Notes: generated by a model not told the origin, from the letters alone. 64,000 nt of DNA from Rhabditophanes sp. KR3021 (GCA_963281155.1 CAUJLY010000006.1:5580001-5644000); one strand, 5' to 3'. Shown: positions 1 through 13,225, counted from the first letter of the stretch. Program-made: numbers and translations.

Positions 1-99
1 TCCTTTAGAATCCTCAGTAGAGATGTCGGCATCGCATAGCCCTAAAGATTGACATGACGCCAAAATTATAGCTACTAATATCCATGAAAAAGACTTCAT
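1..99 (-). CDS. Start of a secreted protein gene (5' partial)
   Basis: A minus-strand ATG at 99-97 opens 33 codons that run off the left edge. The product begins MKSFSWILVAIILASCQS, a lysine, a hydrophobic stretch and a small-residue cleavage region typical of a signal peptide, followed by GLCDADISTEDSKG. The mature domain lies outside the window, so no family can be named. The start is supported by the signal peptide only. It could be any secreted or membrane protein. Confidence 0.6.
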   Translation of the reverse strand, partial: MKSFSWILVAIILASCQSLGLCDADISTEDSKG

Positions 100-2744
100 A
101 ATATTAAGTAATTTTGAATTGCGCACAAATAATATATTAGATCAATCTTGTGAATAAATAATTTATATTGAACGGTTAAATGAGTAGAAAAATGTCAAAG
201 TTGTAGCTTAAACGATGTTTTAAATTTGAAGAGAATGGTAAAGACATGTTTAAAGTGATTTACATGAAATTATTCGAGATCAGCCGTATGATTAAAATGG
301 ATTTTAGTTATCTGTAATGGAAACCAAAAAAATTTAAAAATTTAAAATATGCTTCTACATATTTAATGACAGATATGTTTTAATATCCAGATTAATGTAT
401 ATACGTTTTTAGTACTAATTACCATGATCGCTGGGTTTATTTGCAGTACATATATTCAAATAACCTTACAATCATTTTATATCTCAAAACAAATATGTTC
501 TTTGAATTTTTCGCGAATTACTTGTTGTGAAATGATTTTGTAAAGTAACTTGCCTAAGAATTTGTAAAATATACTTCAGATAATAAATACGTGAATAACT
601 TTGAATATAGAAATTCTATTTCCAAAAAACGATTAAATAATTAGCAATCAAGTTTTAATATAATTTTGACTCCTTAGTTTGAGTTTATTATTTTCCTCAT
701 TAGTTTGGTATTTATTAATTTTTTCATTTTGCCTTGAATTTGTTAAATTTTCAACTCCTAAAATGTTTAATACGTTCTGTTCCAAAATAATTACTTGTAA
801 ACCTTAAACATTAAAAATAACAAATGGGATACAATCTTCCGCTACTCGTAAATAACTAGAGTTGTCGTAAAAGCTGAATCCATACCTTGCTATTAAATAT
901 TCTTGCTTCTAAAAATATTGATGCTCGAGAACAAGCTTACCTTGCCCTTGCTAATATTATTGATGACAACCCTGATATTGATGGCTACAATGTCAAGCCT
1001 AGAACTATAGATCCTTTTGCCACATTTAAAATGAAGGTTTTACAATGAAACACTTGCTTCATGTGTCTTGGGTCATAACACATTTTTGTATCGCCAAAAT
1101 CCGAGAACAAACTATAACACTCCAAATTACTTACCTACCGCTATGCTTATCCTTTTCAATTGCGATTACAATGTAGTTTGTGTAAATTGTATACGTGCTT
1201 GGATCAATCTTATAGAGCGTGGTGACAAATCCACACAATTATTGGAAAGTAGTACCTAAAAGGATTTGTCTTTATCGATAATAGAAATCTTGATGTTCTT
1301 CGATCTGTTGGGGAATGTTATTCGGAACAGAAGACAATGTTCATTTTATTATTCACCAAAATATTATCAAAAAAATAATTTTATTATTAGATTATCACGA
1401 GTTAAGAATAAAAAAAACAACACTTTTACTAATTTCAACTATTTTGACTGGAAATGGAAAACACATTCAATTTACATAGAATGCGAAAACTATAATTGCT
1501 TCAGGAAGCTGCTCGGCCAGATCAACGTCGCTATATTTGAAAAAGAAAGCCATGCAAAATACATGGTTGAAAATGTGGCAATTCAATTGCTAAGTAATTT
1601 ATTCGTCAAAATAAACATTGAATTGTTCCAAGTTATTTTAAAGGGTTTCGGTTAAATCATCAACAGCTTATAGTGAAACAAAAAAAATAAAATTGACAGA
1701 TAAATTCATATTTTTTTATATTCATTATAAATAATCTAATAAAGTCTACAAATAATAGTGTTAATATTTACAAAACTTAGTGTAATATACTTTATTATGT
1801 TTGATTGCGTTGATATCAAATTGAACTCACATAAATATCACTCATTTTCCTTGAACTTGATTCATTTGAAGCAATTTTGAATATATACCTATATGTATAA
1901 TGCCACAATATTGATTAAGTTATTTAATCGTACTTGATGCAAAATGTTTATAGTTGTTTTACCTTATTCATATTTCAAACTATAATACGATATATGTTCA
2001 ATGTTATTTAATAATAACAGCTTTTTACTTAAATTGCACTATCACTTGATCTGATAGAATAATCCTAAGGAGTCATTCAATTTTTAGTAACCCAAAGAAA
2101 GAAATAAAAAAGTTAGCATTAAAAACAGGCTTATTTTAGCACAATAGATGTACATCGAGGAAAATAAATAAAAAAGTTTTTTTGATTTTAGAACTAAAAA
2201 CCAGAACAAGAGTATTTATAAAAATTTTATTCTAAAATGTTATTATTTTTAAAAGAGAGGCAATCAAACAAGTCAAGAGTAAAACATATAATTTCACCAT
2301 TTTCTGTTTTTGTTTTAGAGGTAAATGAAGGTTCATAAATATGTAAGTCGAATGTTGAGAGGCAGCTGGAATATAGTGGCTTAGTAAATAGACATTGTTG
2401 AAATCAAGTTTACAGCCTGAGATCCAAATAAAACGTTCACACACCTCAGGCCTTCTGACATCATATAACAATAGTATCACGTTCTCTGTAAAGAATAAGC
2501 TTAAGGGTACCAAAGTCAGCTAACGCCATACACTGGTCACTATGTTGTTTAATGAATCAAAATTGTTATTCTTGGTACCTGCGCACGAGTTATTTACAAT
2601 CAAGACTTAAAACAAGCCTCAGAGAAACCACTATTTTTAAAATATATAGCTCTTTATTTTCATCAATCAAGAAGCATTTTATTTTACCATACTTTTATCG
2701 AATCTTATTGCAAAAATTCGTCATAAAAGTAATTAGGTACCGAT
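100..2744. other. Intergenic region with possible relict coding sequence
   Basis: About 2.6 kb lies between the left-edge gene and the first receptor. Most is low-complexity AT-rich DNA. From about 891 to 1260 the composition is less AT-rich, and coding-like stretches sit in different frames (for example codons reading NIDAREQAYLALANIIDDNP at about 918-977, then a stop, then a different frame with several Cys codons). I could not join these by plausible introns or identify a family. A second such patch is on the minus strand around 2232-2540. No intact gene is supported. Confidence 0.4.
891..1256 (+). pseudogene. Possible decayed gene fragment, unidentified
   Basis: The frame starting near 891 gives about 50 uninterrupted codons with balanced composition (NIDAREQAYLALANIIDDNP, then DGYNVKPRTIDPFATFKMKV) ending in TGA near 1047. 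Downstream, two other frames each carry protein-like runs with clustered cysteines (CDYNVVCVNC in one, CSLCKLYTC in another). Switching among three frames without good splice signals suggests an old gene or transposon remnant with frameshifts. No family recognised; it may also be chance. Confidence 0.25.
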
Positions 2745-4081
2745 ATGATATTTTGTAGTTTATTCAATTACATCTTTGCTACGACTATTATTTTTGGATC
2801 GTTTGCAAATGCCAATTATGATTATAACTGCGCATGGAGACATACTGATGTAAAAGGTATAGAAATTGTACTAACTTTTATTTTTATTATTACATAGATG
2901 GAGATGATATTACTGAAATAGCACACCATAAATATCAGATGTTAGAAGAATGTGTGTATTATAAAATTAGTTCTGAAGCTAATAAAGATCAAGGTCGAGG
3001 AAATTCGATTATTACACTTCCTCCAACAAGAGTATCAGGCGAAACGTTGGAAGTTGAGATACAGCAAGTTGGCTTCCGTCAAATTGTTATGAATGAGATG
3101 TTTAAAACAATGAATTTAAATGGTTTCATACTACTTTCATGGAAAGATCGTCGTTTTAAGTGGACTCAGGCTGATTATAAATTAGACGAAATTCGTCTTA
3201 AGAGTTCGTCAAGATTGTGGATTCCAGATATCAATACCGAAAAATCACAAAACACTGCACAAAGTAGTGACTATATTGTATATAAAGATATTAAAGCAAG
3301 AAATACAGGAAATATTACTACTAGAATGGAATATAAAGTTGAAGCTGAATGTGATACCGATTATTCCGACTTCCCAGATGACAAAAAGCACTGCTGCTTT
3401 AGTCTAAAATCAAGTATGTATCCAACATACATTAGATACACTATTCTTCACAAAATTCTTGACTTAAGCATGCTTAAAAGTAATTGGCACGTCTCACAAG
3501 GAGAAACACATGTAGTCAAAGACGAACATAATCCAAAGACGGAATCTATTCAAGTTTGCTTGCATGTAAAAAGAAGAGCTCCAATTTTAAGAATTGAATT
3601 AGTACTTCCCATGGTTATTTCAGGTCTCATTGTCATTCTCTCTCCATTCTTTGGAAAGATCGAAGTACAATTATATGTAAAGCTATTCGCTCTACTTCTT
3701 CAATTTTTGTCATTCCAATTCTTGTCACAAAAGACCCCATCATTCGGGTTCGATGAAACCGTTCCAAGATTATACGTTTTTTACACATTTACAATTATTA
3801 TAACATTTTTAAGCATTATTTTGAACTTGGTTGCATCTGCTCTCAATAGATTTCCACGTCAATTTCCACCACCACACAGACTTACTCTTTTTGCCAATTT
3901 ATTCAATTCTATTGCATATTGCAGTGCAGCAGACTACGCTGACGACACTAATTTGGAAAAGGCATCTTCATCAAAGGATTACTCTTCAAGTTGGGGTCAA
4001 ATCTATGTTGCATTGAACAATATCTTTTCAATGGCTGTTTTGGTCATATATGTCATTGGAATAATTTGTATTGCTTTCTAA
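2745..4081 (+). CDS. Cys-loop ligand-gated ion channel subunit, divergent
   Basis: Two exons, 2745-2856 and 2898-4081 (40-bp intron with an ATAG acceptor), give 431 aa. The first about 23 residues are a signal peptide (MIFCSLFNYIFATTIIFGSFANA). The extracellular domain has a Cys-loop with exactly 13 residues between C189 and C203, containing DYSDFPDDKKH; an extra Cys follows C203 directly. Four membrane segments follow: M1 near APILRIELVLPMVISG, M2 near VQLYVKLFALLLQFLSF, M3 near YVFYTFTIIITFLSIILN, and M4 at the extreme C-terminus. The M3-M4 loop is short, about 60 residues. The family forms pentameric neurotransmitter-gated channels at the plasma membrane. M2 and the loops are unusual, so neither ligand nor ion selectivity can be read. 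It most resembles the divergent nematode LGICs (lgc genes, cup-4-like); that subgroup call is tentative. Confidence 0.88.
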
Positions 4082-5123
4082 AAGTTGCAATCAAAGTACT
4101 ACTAAAATCAAATAATGCATCAACTTCATATAAACAACCGATGATAGATAGATAAGATGATTTAATTATTATAAGTTAACAAAAGATAATTTATTGTGGT
4201 TTTATAATTTGTAAAATGAATGTGTATCGGTTAATAAAAATTTCTTATGCATTGAGTAGAGACAATGACAGTATGGAGCTGATGTAATCTTTGTGACTTA
4301 ACACTTGCTTTATGACTTTTTATATGTCGCGAAGTACAATATATAAACCGGTAGAATCTAATAATTTTAAAACTACCTCCTTCTGCTTATATGAACATCT
4401 TATCAAGTTTAATGTTTTAAATTTTATTGCTCTGTTCAATTTTGCAAACATAAAGTTTAAAAAACATTTTATCTATTCTTAAGTAATAAAATATGTAAAA
4501 TCAAATATGTAATAATATTTTTCTGTATTTTATTTCGATCATACACTTATATCTTGTATTAGATTGTAAATACAGGATTAAAAAATTTAATTAGATTACC
4601 GATATTATTAATAAACACACATTTTGTTAACCAAAATACAGTACAAATGCTTTCCAGATAATATTGTGATTTAGTTATTAAAAATATCTCCTGATCATAA
4701 ATGGACAAAACTAATCATATTTATCTTATTTCCCCAGAATTGAAAAAAAGATACCCAATATGTTTAGATTCAAGCATATTTTCCCCACGTTTGATTAATT
4801 AAGAAAACGTGATACTTATATTATTCATTTGAATTATATCACTAATTAAATTATACATAAACAAGATACGACAGCGCAACGTTTGATACTTGGAAACCAT
4901 TTCCGACATTAACTTACATTCTTTTAGTATTATCACGTTTCCAAATATATAACAAATTTAATTTTTAAATAAGCCCCTCCTAAAAGAGATAGACACATTT
5001 GTGTGATAATTATTCGAAGACTTGAGCATTTAAAGTAGAACAATTCTAAAATTAACTTACTTTGCAAATCACTATTTTGGTTAAAAACTAATTTGGGTAA
5101 TAACTACACATTAAAAGGGAAAT
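4082..5123. other. Intergenic, no gene seen
   Basis: The stretch of 1.04 kb between the receptor and phenylalanine hydroxylase is AT-rich. It holds polyadenylation-type AATAAA sites downstream of the receptor and presumably the hydroxylase promoter. No open frame with coding character or RNA gene was found. Confidence 0.6.
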
Positions 5124-6639
5124 ATGCCGCCAGCTCCTAAACATTATAAAAATGCTGAAGCATTCGTGAGTAAATATGAATATCCTTCAAAATTATTTTT
5201 AAAATAAAATAAAAAACTTTGGTATTTATAGATGCAACACGTCGATTCATTTATCGCTGATATTAAGGAAGCTCCAGGGCATACCTCAGTAATCATAACT
5301 TTGAAAGAAAGACCTGGCGCTTTAGTTGAAACTTTAAAAGTTTTCCAAGATCGTGACATTAACTTAAGTCACATCGAATCACGCCCATCGGTCTCTCTTC
5401 CTGGAAATTATGAAATTCTTATTCAATTTGATGAAAATCAAAAGAAAGATGACATTGTCGAAATTATCAACTTGTTCAGAAAGAAAGCCACTACCATTCA
5501 AACATTCAACTTTAACTCTCACAAACGTTTGATTTCCGAGGCTATTCCATGGTTCCCAAGAAAGATTTCGGAAATTGATCAATTTGCTAATCGTATCCTA
5601 AGTTATGGAGCTGAACTTGACTCTGAGCATCCCGGATTTACAGATCCCGTTTACCGCGCTCGCAGAAAGGAATTTGCAGATATTGCATTTAATTATCGTC
5701 ACGGACAACCTATTCCAAGAATCGAATATACGGATCAGGAAATTACCGCATGGACAACAATTTACACGGAACTGACTAAACTTTATCCAACTCACGCTTG
5801 TAAAGAATTTAATTACATTTTCCCCCTTCTTCAACAAAATTGTGGATATGGGCCTGATAATATTCCACAGCTTCAAGATGTTTCTGACTTTTTAAAAGAT
5901 TGTACGGGATTTATTTTACGCCCAGTAGCAGGATTATTGTCATCAAGAGATTTTTTGGCCGGATTAGCTTTCAGAGTTTTCCACTCTACACAATACATTA
6001 GACATCATTCTGAACCAAAATATACGCCAGAACCGTAAGTATATTCATAAAATACTCCTTTAACATTCCGGATTTAGTGATATATGCCATGAATTGTTGG
6101 GCCATGCACCGTTATTTGCTGACCCTGATTTCGCCCAGTTTTCACAAGAAATTGGTTTGGCTTCTCTTGGAGCATCAGATGAAATGATTGAAAAATTAGC
6201 TACTTTGTACTGGTTTACAGTAGAATACGGAGTTTGTCTCGAATCAGGATCTAAAAAAGCCTATGGTGCAGGTCTTTTGAGTTCATTTGGAGAGTTAAAA
6301 TATTGTCTTACTGATGAACCACAAGTGGTACCGTTTGAGCCCTCTGTTTGCTGTGAAACCAAGTATCCAATTACAAAATTCCAGCCGAAATATTTTTTGG
6401 CTGAATCATTCCAAGATGCCAGTAATAAATTGGTGTAAGTATGTATCTCAATTTCTTGACCTTAAAAATTATTTTTTAGAGAATGGGCTGCTATCATTCC
6501 TAGAGATTTTCAAGTCCGTTATAATCCTTACACACAACATGTTGACATTTTGGATGATATTACAAGTGTCAAAAGACTAGTTCGTGGCATCAAGTGTGAA
6601 TTAAATACTCTTGAAGAAGCTCTTTCAAAACTAAATTGA
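5124..6639 (+). CDS. pah-1: Phenylalanine hydroxylase (ACT + biopterin-dependent hydroxylase)
   Basis: Four exons, 5124-5165, 5232-6034, 6078-6434 and 6480-6639, encode 453 aa, the usual length for phenylalanine hydroxylases. Residues about 20-100 form the regulatory ACT domain ([18 protein letters not shown], then SHIESRPS). The catalytic domain carries the pterin-site region [20 protein letters not shown] and the iron ligands H286 and H291 in HELLGH and E331 in FTVEYG, one position off the human numbering. The enzyme turns Phe into Tyr with tetrahydrobiopterin, Fe(II) and O2 in the cytosol; in C. elegans pah-1 also supports cuticle pigment chemistry. The short N-terminus and intact ACT domain favour PAH over tyrosine or tryptophan hydroxylase. 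The first exon supplies only 14 residues and is required for an ATG start. An AATAAA lies at 6692. Confidence 0.95.
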
Positions 6640-9600
6640 AAAAGGAAATTGGTGCATGATGAATGTTAATTACTTTGTATGATGTATCAGAAATAAAGTG
6701 AAATTTAGAGAGCGAATACGAAACAGTCATTATCATTTTGAATTTTACCGTGAATCAAGCCATTCTAATTGTTTAATTTGTATTAATTAAATAAATTATT
6801 TGTTAAACTTTACTTCTAATTATGCCAAAACCATAATTGGCAAGATTAACCACAAAAGCTTTCATTTCATTAACTTCCTATAGTTTTTTAATAATAAATT
6901 CAAAATATATGTCATTTAAAAAGCTATTTTTATCTAAAAGAAATAAAATTGAAGCTGTCAAAATGATTTTAATATTTTAAGACAAAATAATTTTAATAAT
7001 ATATGATGCTTCTACATAAAGTTAGCTATGTGTTATATTAATGCCGCAGTCGAAATGTTATTATACATTTTTCATAAACAATTAATCAAAATTTAATTAG
7101 AAATTTGACAATAAATGTCTTATTGTACATTGATTTTTTATAAAATATGGATTGCATGTTAGTTTTTTGTAACAATTATTTCATACATCACGCCACAGTT
7201 ATTAAGCTTGATAATTTTGAATTCAAAAAATAACTTTTTAAATTACGTATATACTAATGTATTTATGGAATATTTGTCATTCAGGCAAAGTACGAATAGT
7301 ATAATTCTAAACAGCAATTTTAAAATTAGAATTTTTTTGTGAAAATTGTGTTACTTAAGAAGTTTTTTTATTGTCTTTCCTTTAAACTTTTGGATGCATA
7401 CACAATATCGTTTTCTTTATATAAGATAACATAATTTATTCTTCTTACAAAGCTAATATTCAAACTAAAAGACGTGTGATCTAATAACTTTATCAGGAAG
7501 TTAGTCTTGCAATTCATTCTTTTTATAAATTATTGCGAACCTATTTGTTCTTTGTATTTTTTAAATCCATTTAAAAAAATTAATTGATAGTTTGTAACCC
7601 TGTTAGCACATTTATTCCCATAGCTTCGTTATGTATATTTAATTTCACAATTTTTAACTTGAATGATACAATAGCGTTTTAAATTCTTTTCTCAAAGATC
7701 ATTATCTGCATATATAAGTAATAGGGTTTTATCTATACTTAAACACCAATAATTATAATTTATATATTTTTCAAATGATTCCTCAAATTCACTATCAATT
7801 GGACTTTCAGCTCAATTCTGGTAAATAGCGTTTAAAATTAATTGCATTTTCTGCAATCCACTACAAATATATTGAATTTTAATAAAAATTATAGTTGCTT
7901 TTTAAATCAAAGTTGGCATGCAAGCTATCAATTACATAGAGTTAAAAAATTCTATTATGACCAGCAGAATATAAATGTACATTTTTATAAAAGAGTTAAG
8001 ATTTGTCATAGTTCGTTATTAAGCTATGTTTAAAATCATATAATTACTTATTTTGACAGTTTAACGAATAGTTACACGGATACCGACGTTTTAGTAATGA
8101 AATTGCACAACTCTTGCTGTATTCTGAAGAAACTGTTTCTTCAACACTCTGTCTTTTTTTGAAATATTCGTTTAATGCTAATATCACTATTATTCGAGAA
8201 GGCTTGCCACTCAGATAGAAACAGCATTAGTCATTCTTTATTTTCGTCTTTCCATTTTTATGCACTAACCTAAAAGTTTAATATGAGAATAATTTTTTAT
8301 TACAAGTGTATTCAGATTTGTCTCATTTCTATTCATAATATTCACTTATTTTTATTTGTTTAGATTGTCCCTAAAACTTGAATATGCCACATTATTTTTT
8401 CCAAATTTACATTTTTGTGCAAAATTTGTTATTTTTACTTATAACAAAAAGTATTGATGTACAAAATAAAATTCAATAACAAAATATTAACTAATAATTG
8501 GTGTTAACAAAAGTTTATTGTTTAGGTTGTTGTTAATAATAGTTTCAGAGCTATAAGGCTATGCATGCTTTAAATATGAAGCATCTATTACAGTATAAGA
8601 CATCCATCTTTAGCATCATTTAAACTGTTTTGGAGCCACAATCTTGCAGTTATATTATTCAATATTCTGCTATCATTTAACCCGCTTTCTTACATGTCAA
8701 TACACAAACAAGGCTCCGACAAGTAAAAAAGAAATAATAGTTTTGTTGAGATGCTATGTTTTTGGCAAAAAGCTAAAGAATTTGAAACTTCGTACATATA
8801 TATTCTTTACAAATATGCATATACACAAAAATATATACGCGCAAAGAAAATGTCCCAAAAGGGTATGTCAATGAAAAGACCTAAGGCTAACTTCAAAAAT
8901 AGAGTACTATAGCATTAGTACACATAGTTTAGTAATTTTTAGTAGTAGTAGTTTTAAAAAGAAGGTCTTATAATAATCACAATTGAGGGTTCTTTTTTGT
9001 AAATAAATACATAATAGTATACCAGTTATATAACGTGCAAATGAAGCCCCAAAAACAAAACTGATAGTTTAATTTTTTGGAAATGTTTTCACAATATTCA
9101 GGCCATTTCCATATTATTTTCATATTATGTTCTGCCAATATTATTTGTTTTTTAAAATTAAAAAATAAAGTTATAACATGCTTATTTATTTGTGTCTAAG
9201 CTAAAAATCGCACCTTTTTTGTCTTTTTTAAAATTATTTAATTTATTAATTGCTGAGCGGCACTATTTTGAATTTAAACAAATATTTCAAAGTTATATAT
9301 TTATACACTTTGGATATATTAAGATGTTACTTATCTGTGGGACCTCAAGCCTGCCAATTGCCAGCATGATATTTTACGAAATTTTAAATAAAAATGTAAA
9401 TAAGCATCCATATATTGTTTCATACTTTTAATAAAGATGGATGTGTGATATTAGTCGAAAATGGTAACATTATATCCTCCATGTGCCTGACGAGGATTAT
9501 TTAGTTTGCCATATTTATTACAAACCACATCTGTTTTGATTTTATACTTCCTTATGTTTTTGATAGAAGGTTGCATATTCCAGATTAATAGATGTTCATA

Positions 9601-10327
9601 TATTTTCATTATTACTCTTCAAATTGTACGAAGTATATTTTCCTAAAAACAAATGTACCACAACTTAATTTTTAGAAAAAAATAAGAGCATCGAACGAAT
9701 TTTTTGTATTACAACAAACTTTAGTATTCTTTCACAAATCACTACATTTGACTACACCATTTATTATACCTAAAAGCATGCGCTTAGAATGATTTAATTC
9801 CATTAAAAAACATTTTTACAAATTCAAACAATTTTATATCATTTCAAGTCAATTTTTGTTTAACATTTGTTAGAAACATTTAGTCTTCGATTACTTTTAT
9901 ATTTGTTTCACCATGTTCATATACCAACATTAAATAAACCTTTACTTTACTACTTTAAAACTCTCTTTCCTTGATATTTAAATACTTTGGCCGGCTTCTT
10001 TTTGCTGCCATCATTCACAGTCTATGGATTTATAGTCCAAAAACACCATAAATGGTGAAAACACAAGTTTGTAGTTAAAAATAAGTTACTAATACGTAAT
10101 TTTCATCTTCTAATCAATTAACGAAAAACACTGATATTTTTGCATTACTCTCCTATTCGTAATTTCAATTAATTATATTTAATTTGATTTTTTAGAAAAA
10201 TTTGAAACTTTCGGCTATTCATTTTTCAGACAGATTAATATACAATATATTTTCTGACTTTTTTTCAAACAACAAAGTAATGTGTAGTATGTACATAGTT
10301 GAAGTTAGTAACTAAATAGAACGCATA
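6640..10327. other. 3.7-kb gene desert
   Basis: Very AT-rich DNA with homopolymer T/A runs. The longest open frames (around 7842-8033, 8644-8874 and 9192-9431) begin at TTG-type codons, have low-complexity Phe/Ile/Asn/Lys-rich translations and lack splice-site context. I see no gene, tRNA, array or clear mobile element. Confidence 0.6.
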
Positions 10328-11953
10328 ATGTCATCAAATTTACCAAGTTTAAATCCTGGATCAATGCCTACATCTTTGTTTGGTAATGACGTTTTGCAAA
10401 ATTATGGAATTAACTCAAATGCAGCAGGAGCGTTGAATGTTGAAAATCATACCATAACAAATGCTTCTATCGAAGTTATTATAGACTTTACTCGCCCAGA
10501 TGGACAACGAACAAGGCCTTTATTAGTTGATGGGAAAAGACTTTATGTTGACGAACATTATATATCGGTGTGGTCGCCTGTATTGAGGTAAAAAACATAA
10601 TTTTAAGATAACTATATTTAAGGTTTTCAGAGCCTGGTGCATCGAATGTCCTGATAGAGAGTTAATTTTAGCAAATGTACAATATGACCATATCTTAGAA
10701 ATGCTTCTAGCCATTCATCCAACATACAAGGATATAGATGATCAAACTGTCCATACGTTATTGCCAATTGCTTTCGATTATCAGATGGAGGGATTGCTGC
10801 ACAGATGTGAATGTTTTCTTGTAAATCACCGTCTACCATTTTTAGAAAAAGTGTGGTTAGCGGATAGGTATAAATTAAATAGACTACTAGGATTATTAAT
10901 AAAAGAAATGAAACCAAACAATAAAGTGGATTTATCGGGAACACGATATTATGGTTTGTCAGATAGAGTAAAAGTATTGTTATTAGAAAGGCTACATGGA
11001 GCGTCACCTCCAGACGATATTCCAGAACAACCTTTAGATTTAGAAAAATTTTATAGAGTATCGGATTTAAACTTTGCTTCGGTGCGATCAAAGACTGGAA
11101 GAATGTACTATGTAAATCCATATTATTTGGCAGCTTGGTCGAATATATTTCAAGTAAGTACCTATTGTTGAAAATATTACGTTTAATATTTATTAGGAAA
11201 GAATTCTATGCCTCAGGGCACAGGAGGAATTATACTGCCCGTGTTCTCATGAAGAATTGAAAGCTTTTTTGATGGCAGTTTATCCTCCCCAACTAAGAAT
11301 AACAGAAGCAAATATTGGTCCAATTTTGGTAGCTGCCTGTAAAATGGAATCTCCAGGTTTACTTAAAAAATGTGCGCAACTTTTGTTGTCTCCGGCAACC
11401 AAACTATCAGTCTTTGTACGATTATCCTTACTAGATCGGTGTTACTTGCACGAAATGCTCAACACTTGTCTTAAAATGATAACAAGGCCTGAGAATTTAA
11501 TAGAAATGACTCAGCAACAGACGTGTAAGTATCTCAGTAAAGGATTAAGTTATATTTATTATAGATGATTGCTTATCGACAAAGGCAAGAGCAGCTTTAA
11601 TGGATCGTTTATCATTTTTGCTTAAGAAATCGGGACTACCATCCCACAATTGCCTACGCTGTAAAACCGTATCATCGTGTAATGAAGTAACATGGATGTG
11701 TCCGCAATGTAAGACATATTCTTCAGATTTTAGCAGTACTGTTGCTTCTCGTCCATCGAATCAAGCGTTAACACAGCAAGGAAAAGCTATGCCAATGGAT
11801 CAACAAACAGTCGGGTCTATTGGGCAGCAAGGCAATCAAAATATGAACTTGCATTATGGGAATAACATGGCATTGCAAAATGTACCTGGTACCAGCAGTA
11901 TTCCTCAAGGATCACATACAACGTATAGTAGTGGTACCATTATGAGGCAATAA
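10328..11953 (+). CDS. Tandem BTB-domain protein with C-terminal zinc ribbon
   Basis: Four exons, 10328-10587, 10631-11153, 11197-11524 and 11565-11953, encode 499 aa. Two BTB/POZ-like folds are visible. The first starts near residue 45 (IEVIIDFTRPDGQ, LLVDGKRLYVDEHYISVWSP), the second near residue 235 (VRSKTGRMYYVNPYYLAAWS), each followed by helical blocks such as LPIAFDYQMEGLLHRCECFL and ILVAACKMESPGLLKKCAQL. Near residue 395 a CxxC...CxxC cluster (NCLRCK ... MCPQCK) looks like a zinc ribbon, followed by a Gln/Ser/Gly-rich disordered tail. BTB proteins of this type are nematode-expanded and often act as dimerising adaptors, for example in cullin-3 ligases; the actual partner is unknown. No BACK, MATH or Kelch domain is apparent. 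Confidence 0.85.
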
Positions 11954-12207
11954 TTTAAATGATATCCAATTTTTTCATTTAGTTTTACCTTCACATAAAC
12001 ATCTCTTTCGCAATACTGATTTTTGAAAATTTATAAATAAATTTAAGATTTTCTCTTTAGTCATTAAGCAGACATATTTTGCTTAAAGGTGCAACTATTT
12101 ATGTGAATTTATTTATAAGTTAATGTGTATGGTAGTTTATGTTGCTTAATTACTTTGTATTATGTTAAATATTAAAAACAAATTTGGTAGGTTGTTAAAA
12201 TTTCGAA

Positions 12208-13225
12208 TTAATTTGCAAGACGCATGAAGTTATATATTTCGTTGGCAAAACAAGAAATATTAACAAAACGATTGACAGCATAATCGTCAGTTCCAGAATT
12301 CATTCCTGAAAGTGACAAACAAGCACCTTCAGTAGAAGATGTTACTCCTAGAATTGTAAAACGATCTGTTGTATTTGGTAAATTCTTTCCGATTGGGCCA
12401 CCTATAAAAATGTAATGTCATTGACTTAAACGAAACAAACCGCTATCACCAAAGCAAATCCCGCCGGTGCCTGGAACAAAGACTTCTGAACATGTTATAC
12501 GTATTGTTTGTATTAACCCTAGCTGAGCAATTGCTGATAGCACTAGGCTCCATTGGGTAAATATACTCCTGCAATTTTCCATTCATTCCGATTGTGCCAT
12601 CATCTAAAAGAACAGCTCCATATCCTATTGCTTTTAAGGATTCATAATTTTCAGTAGGTTGATTATGCAAAAATGGCAAGCACGCATGCTCGTTAAATGG
12701 AACCTCTTCATCAAGTTCTACAATTGCATAATCATTATCACTTTTTTCTTCATTGTAATTTTCACTAAACATAACACGGGCAGCTTTTCTAAATATATAG
12801 TGCTCATTAATTTTGCAATCTTTATCCTCTGCGTTTAATGGAAGGCAAGTTCCGTTCATTACAAACTTCATAGTTTTACGGATCGTTTTTATATTCTGAC
12901 TTTTGAAACAATGAAAGGCTGTTAGGACATGCTTCTTTGAAATTAGTGTTCCTGTACATAAACCCTGTTTCTCGGCAATAGCCACAGTCCAAGGCGCATC
13001 TTCGATTTTAATAGTATTTCCCTTTAGAATGTAATATTTTTGTTTTGTTTGTCTAGACTTTCCACAATTTTCATAATCTTTAAAAAATTATAATAAATTA
13101 GCACAATTTTACTACTTACCATAATACTTAAGTTTTGTTAAAAAATTTTCCTGGGCCAAGAAAGTGTTTATTGTTGGTAGCAAAACCATTCCCAATAAAA
13201 TAGAAAAAAGGGTTATCACAAGCAT
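12208..13225 (-). pseudogene. Trypsin-like serine protease with a 1-nt frameshift
   Basis: The exons read 13225-13120, 13077-12441 and 12401-12208 on the minus strand. A signal peptide (MLVITLFSILLGMVLLP) precedes an S1 peptidase with the full triad: H91 in LTAFHC, Asp in NDYAIVEL and Ser in GDSGGP, the last split by a 40-bp intron. The exon lengths sum to 937 nt, one more than a multiple of three. Translation from the ATG runs off frame after ISNCSA, near 12495-12540, while the frame needed for ITCSEVFVPGTGGICFGDSG is shifted by one base. I found no canonical intron that fixes this. It is therefore a recent pseudogene, a polymorphism or a sequencing error; preserved catalytic residues argue the break is young. 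The family are secreted digestive or processing proteases. Confidence 0.75.

Noticed and set aside
1266..1655. Plus-strand frame of 129 codons
   Set aside because: It starts at TTG, its translation is low-complexity (Asn/Lys/Phe/Ile-rich), and it has no recognisable domain or splice context.
10627..11121. Minus-strand frame of 164 codons opposite the BTB gene
   Set aside because: It is the antisense shadow of BTB exon 2; the plus strand has conserved domain content and matching splice sites.
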